Made by a program: the position numbers and the translations under genes
Notes under the pieces: model-generated
What the model was told of the DNA's origin: nothing
The model's database searches: none
Seen by the model: the letters and a program-made list of their open reading frames with translations, nothing else
Assembly (NCBI GenBank): GCA_018263655.1
Contig: JAANWY010000316.1
Span: 1-18,004 of the forward strand
DNA from: Anaerolineales bacterium
GTDB taxonomy: Bacteria; Chloroflexota; Anaerolineae; Epilineales; JAANWY01
DNA: 18,004 nt
Direction: 5' to 3'
In this document: piece by piece, positions 14,761 to 18,004 of the stretch
Layout of the letters: each line of letters opens with the position of its first letter
Numbering within the stretch: position 1 is the stretch's first letter

Positions 14761-14795
14761 AACGTCTTCAGTCGCTGAGAACGGCTGAAGGCGTT
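14761..14795. other. Long hairpin in the ftsH-antiporter gap
   Basis: AACGTCTTCAGTCG (14761-14774) and CGGCTGAAGGCGTT (14782-14795) form a 14-bp stem with a 7-nt loop. Two pairs are G-U on the + strand and C-A mismatches on the - strand. No T-run follows on either side, so it is not a clear terminator. The rest of 14630-14843 shows no convincing promoter; TTGACA on the - strand (plus 14798-14803) lacks a -10 at the right distance. Confidence 0.45.
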
Positions 14796-14843
14796 ACTGT
14801 CAACGGTTCTTGACCCCACTCAAATCAAAAGGGTTTAGGTCGA

Positions 14844-14957
14844 CTAGGTTTCCCTCTCTTCGGGGAACCAGCGATCGACCAAGTGGCGAGCCAGGGCAGC
14901 GAAAACGAACATCAGCACAGTGTATGCAATGCGACGCTTCACTTGATTACTCAGCAT
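14844..14957 (-). CDS. 37-aa membrane ORF overlapping the ftsH end
   Basis: A short frame encodes 37 aa starting MLSNQVKRRIAYTVLMF and ending RWFPEERET. The layout is a basic N-terminus, one hydrophobic helix (about residues 10-24) and a charged C-terminus, typical of single-pass small membrane proteins. ATG 14957 overlaps the last codons of ftsH by 11 nt, and AAGGAAGGG lies 5 nt upstream, a good ribosome site. Co-transcription and coupling with ftsH are likely. It may be a modulator of the FtsH protease, as small membrane peptides are in other bacteria; that is speculation. The alternative is a chance frame, though the start context argues against it. Confidence 0.55.
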   Translation of the reverse strand: MLSNQVKRRIAYTVLMFVFAALARHLVDRWFPEERET

Positions 14958-16923
14958 GTTGCCCTTCCTTCGACGTTTCTTCTACACGACCGTCTCCGGA
15001 CAAGCTCGGCACCCTCCGCGCGCGCTCGATACCGAGCAGTTTGAGAACGTCCTCACCAGGGATCTCTTCCTTCTCCAGTAAAGTGTCGGCCACTCGATCG
15101 AGTCCGTCCCGGTGTTCCTGCAACGTGTCAACGGCGCGCTCGTACGCGTTCTCGAGAATCACCTTGATCTCCTCATCGACCTCGCGCGCCGTCATCTCGC
15201 TGTACTCGCGTCGCTGGGCGATCTCCTCACCGAGGAACACTTGCTCGCGCCGGCCACCCAGCGCGACGTGTCCCAGACGCTCGCTCATGCCCCAATCCAG
15301 CACCATCTTTCGCGCCATCCGAGTGGCTTGTTTGAGATCATTCTCAGCCCCACTGGTGGCCGTCCCAAAGACCAGATTCTCAGCGGCGCGACCACCCATC
15401 ATCACTGCCAGGCGGTCCAGCATGTAGTCCTTCGGATAAATGTAACGCTCCCTGTCCGGGAGCTGCTGTGTGGCGCCCATGGCACGCCCGCGCGGCACGA
15501 TGGTGACCTTGTGCAAAGGATCAGCGTTCGGTAAGGCGGCAGCGACAACCGCATGACCGCCTTCGTGATAGGCGACGAGCTTGCATTCTTCGTCCGTCAG
15601 CGCTAGGTTCTCGCGTTTCAGCCCCATCAGGACCTTATCCCGAGCATCCTCGATATCTTCTCCCTCGATGGCGTCCTTGTTCAAGCGGGCAGCCAGCAGC
15701 GCGGCCTCGTTGAGCAGGTTTTCAAGGTCAGCGCCACTGAACCCGGGCGTGCCACGTGCCACCCGTTCCAAGTCAACATCATCACCGAGCGGCTTATTGC
15801 GAGCGTGAATTTTGAGGATCTCCGACCGGTCTTTCATGGTTGGCAGATCAACGGTGATCTGGCGGTCGAACCGCCCTGGCCGCAGCAGCGCCGAATCCAG
15901 GATGTCGGGGCGGTTCGTGGCTGCCATCACGATGACGCCTTCGTTCGGCTCGAAGCCGTCCATCTCCGAAAGCATCTGGTTGAGGGTTTGTTCACGCTCA
16001 TCGTGTCCGCCGCCCAGGCCGGCCCCCCGCCGCCGGCCGATGGAGTCCAACTCATCGACGAAGATGATGCTCGGTGCGGCTTTCTTGGCCTCCTCAAAGA
16101 GGTCGCGCACTCTCGAAGCTCCGACGCCGACGAACATCTCCATGAAGTCAGAGCCGGAAATGCTGAAGAACGGCACGTCGGCTTCGCCGGCCACTGCCCG
16201 CGCGAGCAGCGTCTTGCCTGTGCCGGGCGGCCCAACGAGCAGTACGCCGGTCGGCATTTCCCCACCCAGGCGCTGGAAGCGTGTCGGGTCTTTCAGAAAC
16301 TCGATGATCTCCTGGAGTTCGGTCTTAGCTCCCTGTGTGCCGGCGACGTCGTCAAACGTAGTCCGCTCCTTGCGGCGATCGTAAAGCGTGGCGCGGCTCT
16401 GGCCCATGGAGAAGATGTTCTGTCCCTGGCCTCGCATCCGGCTGAGAAACCAATAGCCGACCGCGATGAGGAGTAAGAAGGGGAGCAAGTTCAGCGCGAT
16501 CGCCCACCACGAGAAGCCCGTATCGGGCTCTGTCTCGACTTCGACGCTTTGATCTTCCAGGAGTGAAAGAAGCCCCTCATCTCCAAAGGATGGCAGATAG
16601 GTGACGAAGTCCGTGTACTCGGTTGTCTCTTCGTCAGCGATCTGTTTCTCGACCGGCTCCTGCAACTGCCCCTGGATTTTCTGGCCCGTCACCGTTATCC
16701 GCTCGACGTTGCCGGCTTCCACCTCCTGACGAAAGGCGCTGTAGCTAATCTGCGTCGGGCTGTTCAAGCCGCCGAACTGGTTCCATAGCCAAGCGGCGAT
16801 AGCAAGGCCGATCAGGATCCAGATCAGAAACCCAAACGCGCCCCGATTAGGCAGGCGTGGTGTATTCGGCTGTTGTGATTCCTCTTGATCTTGTTGTCGT
16901 CCCGGCCGTCTATTTCGATTCAT
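14947..16923 (-). CDS. ftsH: ATP-dependent zinc metalloprotease FtsH
   Basis: Membrane-anchored AAA+ protease of 658 aa that degrades misfolded membrane proteins and short-lived regulators. A first transmembrane helix (about 29-50), an extracytoplasmic FtsH_ext domain and a second helix (about 139-162) precede the ATPase. Walker A is GPPGTGKT (231-238), the pore loop MFVGVGAS (263-270), Walker B IIFVDE (286-291), and the second region of homology runs AATNRPDILDSALLRPGRFD (334-353). The zinc site is HEGGH (453-457), Gly replacing the usual Ala of HEAGH but keeping HExxH; the third ligand is probably Asp529 in SGAENDLKQAT. The start is ATG 16923, without a strong Shine-Dalgarno. The N-terminal 28 residues are Arg/Gln-rich. 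Assignment is firm. Confidence 0.97.
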   Translation of the reverse strand: MNRNRRPGRQQDQEESQQPNTPRLPNRGAFGFLIWILIGLAIAAWLWNQFGGLNSPTQISYSAFRQEVEAGNVERITVTGQKIQGQLQEPVEKQIADEETTEYTDFVTYLPSFGDEGLLSLLEDQSVEVETEPDTGFSWWAIALNLLPFLLLIAVGYWFLSRMRGQGQNIFSMGQSRATLYDRRKERTTFDDVAGTQGAKTELQEIIEFLKDPTRFQRLGGEMPTGVLLVGPPGTGKTLLARAVAGEADVPFFSISGSDFMEMFVGVGASRVRDLFEEAKKAAPSIIFVDELDSIGRRRGAGLGGGHDEREQTLNQMLSEMDGFEPNEGVIVMAATNRPDILDSALLRPGRFDRQITVDLPTMKDRSEILKIHARNKPLGDDVDLERVARGTPGFSGADLENLLNEAALLAARLNKDAIEGEDIEDARDKVLMGLKRENLALTDEECKLVAYHEGGHAVVAAALPNADPLHKVTIVPRGRAMGATQQLPDRERYIYPKDYMLDRLAVMMGGRAAENLVFGTATSGAENDLKQATRMARKMVLDWGMSERLGHVALGGRREQVFLGEEIAQRREYSEMTAREVDEEIKVILENAYERAVDTLQEHRDGLDRVADTLLEKEEIPGEDVLKLLGIERARRVPSLSGDGRVEETSKEGQHAE

Positions 16924-16984
16924 GGCTTAAGGCCCGTCTTGTTCAAGGTGAAGGCTCTCGCCATTCGCCCACTATCCGATTGCC

Positions 16985-17016
16985 GGGACCGCTCAGAGTG
17001 CCTCCAAGGCGGTCCC
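16985..17016. other. Hairpin in the ftsH leader
   Basis: GGGACCGC (16985-16992) pairs with GCGGTCCC (17009-17016) around a 16-nt loop, 62-93 nt upstream of the ftsH ATG. No T-run follows. The only promoter-like site nearby on the - strand (GATAGT, plus 16972-16977) lacks a good -35. The hairpin may be a leader structure or part of the repeat DNA next to it. Confidence 0.35.
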
Positions 17017-17027
17017 CGATTACCTCA

Positions 17028-17211
17028 GCAATTCAAGATTTGGCGGTCAGCATGCCGAGTAGCCGCGCGAAGAAGGCGTATCGAGGTGTGCTGGCCGTCC
17101 AAGAACCACACTTCGATACGGCTGACGCCTATCCCTCGCCGGGCTCGGGAGGGACCTCGGGCATGATTCTCGGACGGCCAGCACGCGGATTCGCACCAAA
17201 TCTCGAATTGC
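17028..17211. repeat. Nested inverted-repeat element, 184 bp
   Basis: The outer ends GCAATTCAAGATTTGG (17028-17043) and CCAAATCTCGAATTGC (17196-17211) are inverted with 15 of 16 matches. Inside, GTGCTGGCCGTCC (17088-17100) is inverted exactly at 17172-17184. The hairpin GCGTATCGAGGTGTG (17076-17090) against CACACTTCGATACGGC (17107-17122) is the inverted counterpart of the unit at 1-60. No credible gene lies in 16924-17341. It looks like a small palindromic or MITE-like element, possibly built by insertion of one repeat into another. Confidence 0.6.
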
Positions 17212-17341
17212 TGCGATTGCCTACATCGAAGCGTAGCACAGGTTGCCGCAAACAACAAGTGCAATCGGTGTAGAAAAAGCGAACGCGACGATCAGAAACT
17301 TGACCGCCTCGCCTTCTATTTCCGCGCATTCTCGTCGTCCG

Positions 17342-17659
17342 CTACTCGCCGGCAACACCCTCCAGCTCAGCTATTTGCTCGTCTATCCACGGTAGCCCCG
17401 CCGCGTAACCTGGACCTTCCAGGAAGAACTGCCGGTTCAGATCGATGGCATCTTGATGGTCCGCCGGCACGTCTCCCTCGGGGAAGATGGCCTCGGGCGG
17501 ACATACGGGCACGCAAGCACCACAATCGATACACACATCTGGATCGATATAGAAAAGAGGCCAGCCTTCATCCTCGGGGCCAGGCACAATACAATCGACT
17601 GGACAGACATCTACGCAGTCGGCCTCACGTGTACAAAGTTCGGTGATAACGTACGTCAT
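17342..17659 (-). CDS. fdxA: 7Fe-type ferredoxin
   Basis: Soluble electron carrier of 105 aa. Eight cysteines are seen: C9, C15, C19, C23, C43, C46, C49 and C53. By comparison with 7Fe ferredoxins of the Thermus and mycobacterial FdxA type, C9, C15 and C53 would bind a [3Fe-4S] cluster, and C19, C43, C46 and C49 a [4Fe-4S] cluster. The start MTYVITELC, the block CVDVCPVDCI and YIDPDVCIDCGACVPVCP follow that family closely, as does the tail FPEGDVPADH. The spacing between C9 and C15 is two residues shorter than in the members I remember. ATG 17659 has AAGGAGGG about 10 nt upstream. Monocistronic, with its own promoter at 17735-17743. Its redox partners are not visible here. Confidence 0.9.
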   Translation of the reverse strand: MTYVITELCTREADCVDVCPVDCIVPGPEDEGWPLFYIDPDVCIDCGACVPVCPPEAIFPEGDVPADHQDAIDLNRQFFLEGPGYAAGLPWIDEQIAELEGVAGE

Positions 17660-17704
17660 TTACTCTAGACCCTCCTTGACGTCGGTCAGTGGCCTTGTGG
17701 TTGA

Positions 17705-17717
17705 CTTGACAATGTCC
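17705..17717. repeat. GACAATGTC palindrome in the ferredoxin leader
   Basis: CTTGACAATGTCC, one of five copies in the window of a motif close to the odd palindrome TGACA-A-TGTCA. Here it lies between the predicted ferredoxin promoter and its start codon, about 10-20 nt downstream of the expected transcription start. A binding protein there could act as a roadblock. It may equally be a leftover repeat end. Confidence 0.4.
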
Positions 17718-17734
17718 AAGTTAGACTACGACAC

Positions 17735-17743
17735 ATTATAGCA
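17735..17743 (-). promoter_or_regulatory. Extended -10 promoter of the ferredoxin gene
   Basis: The - strand reads TGCTATAAT, a perfect TATAAT with the extended TGn. The -35 position carries no good hexamer, as is common for extended -10 promoters. The start would lie near 17728, giving a leader of about 70 nt. Confidence 0.6.
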
Positions 17744-17785
17744 GATGGCCCCATGGACGGCGAATGATGTAGCTCATACAGTAAG

Positions 17786-17853
17786 TATTGCGTATTCCGT
17801 ATTGCGTAAACGGCCTGCATGTAAAACCATTACGCAGTACGCGTTCTGCGTAA
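17786..17853. repeat. GCGTA/TACGC repeat cluster
   Basis: TATTGCGTA occurs twice directly (17786-17794, 17800-17808). TTACGCAG (17830-17837) pairs with CTGCGTAA (17846-17853). The cluster has only five or six base themes shuffled on both strands. It lies in the gene-free stretch 17744-18004, which otherwise holds only the two repeat features listed next. Confidence 0.6.
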
Positions 17854-17890
17854 TACGCGCGAAGTGTATCTCTTCCCCAACTGTAACTAC

Positions 17891-17903
17891 CTTGACAATG
17901 TCA
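17891..17903. repeat. GACAATGTC palindrome, rightmost copy
   Basis: CTTGACAATGTCA, an exact TGACAATGTCA palindrome, preceded by ACTAC like the copy at 534-548. The downstream sequence TTTGATCGCCGAAG matches the interior of the 306-554 unit. This may be the left end of another copy running off the window. Confidence 0.55.
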
Positions 17904-17932
17904 CATTAACATAACAGTGGCTCTTTGATCGC

Positions 17933-18004
17933 CGAAGGTCTCCTGACCGAGGCGAAATGGGCCCTTCGTCAGGCTCAGGACGCCGCTCGGTCAGGAGACC
18001 TTCG
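17933..18004. repeat. Inverted repeat at the window end
   Basis: CGAAGGTCTCCTGACCGAG (17933-17951) is repeated inverted and exactly at 17986-18004, with a 34-bp spacer containing CTTCGTCAGGCTCAGGACG. Pieces recur at 395-430, 504-516 and 8396-8407. It is an intergenic repeat that reaches the window edge. Confidence 0.75.

Noticed and set aside
17786..17853. Repeat cluster as a replication origin or DnaA-box array
   Set aside because: No TTATNCACA boxes and no dnaA or dnaN nearby; the repeats are GCGTA-type palindromes.

Overview
The window looks like chromosomal DNA of a Chloroflexota bacterium, probably of the Anaerolineae/Caldilineae kind. This is inference from gene content and intergenic style, not a database match. 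The genome is GC-rich, uses many GTG/TTG starts with clear AGGAGG-type ribosome sites, and carries a MoxR-DUF58-DUF4129 cluster. One exported protein ends in a FLPVILR-type tail, and short palindromic repeats fill nearly every intergenic gap.

The left part is on the + strand. A small unannotated transcription unit may lie at about 174-274. It is followed by a phosphofructokinase (595-1758) whose active-site residues point to pyrophosphate rather than ATP. Next comes a polar amino-acid ABC importer: lipoprotein receptor 2041-2880, permease 2981-3856 and ATPase 3853-4596. A promoter at 4936-4964 and a leader of about 250 nt then precede two paralogous exported proteins (5224-6237 and 6339-8318). 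Both are built from a GDLL...GLDAV repeat that I cannot assign to a named family. A strong terminator at 8332-8372 closes the + strand block.

The right part is on the - strand. Reading leftwards from 14629 there is a tightly packed six-gene run: a CPA2-type cation/proton antiporter with RCK domains, a DUF4129 protein, a two-helix membrane protein, a MoxR AAA+ ATPase, a DUF58 protein and a small polytopic membrane protein. Three of its junctions are short stop/start overlaps. Upstream of it are ftsH (16923-14947) and a 37-residue membrane ORF that overlaps the end of ftsH. A 7Fe-type ferredoxin (17659-17342) has its own extended -10 promoter.

The intergenic DNA is unusually structured. Three related elements carry long near-loopless palindromic terminators inside a conserved frame (232-326, 1790-1942, 4611-4755). 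A TGACAATGTCA-like palindrome recurs five times, at or near element ends. At two places the element edge supplies the -35 box of the next gene. Further inverted-repeat units lie at 306-554, 17028-17211 and 17933-18004, and a 57-bp sequence at the window start reappears inverted near 17100. The best candidates for something undescribed are the paralogous exported repeat proteins, the terminator/promoter repeat family and the ftsH-coupled small protein.
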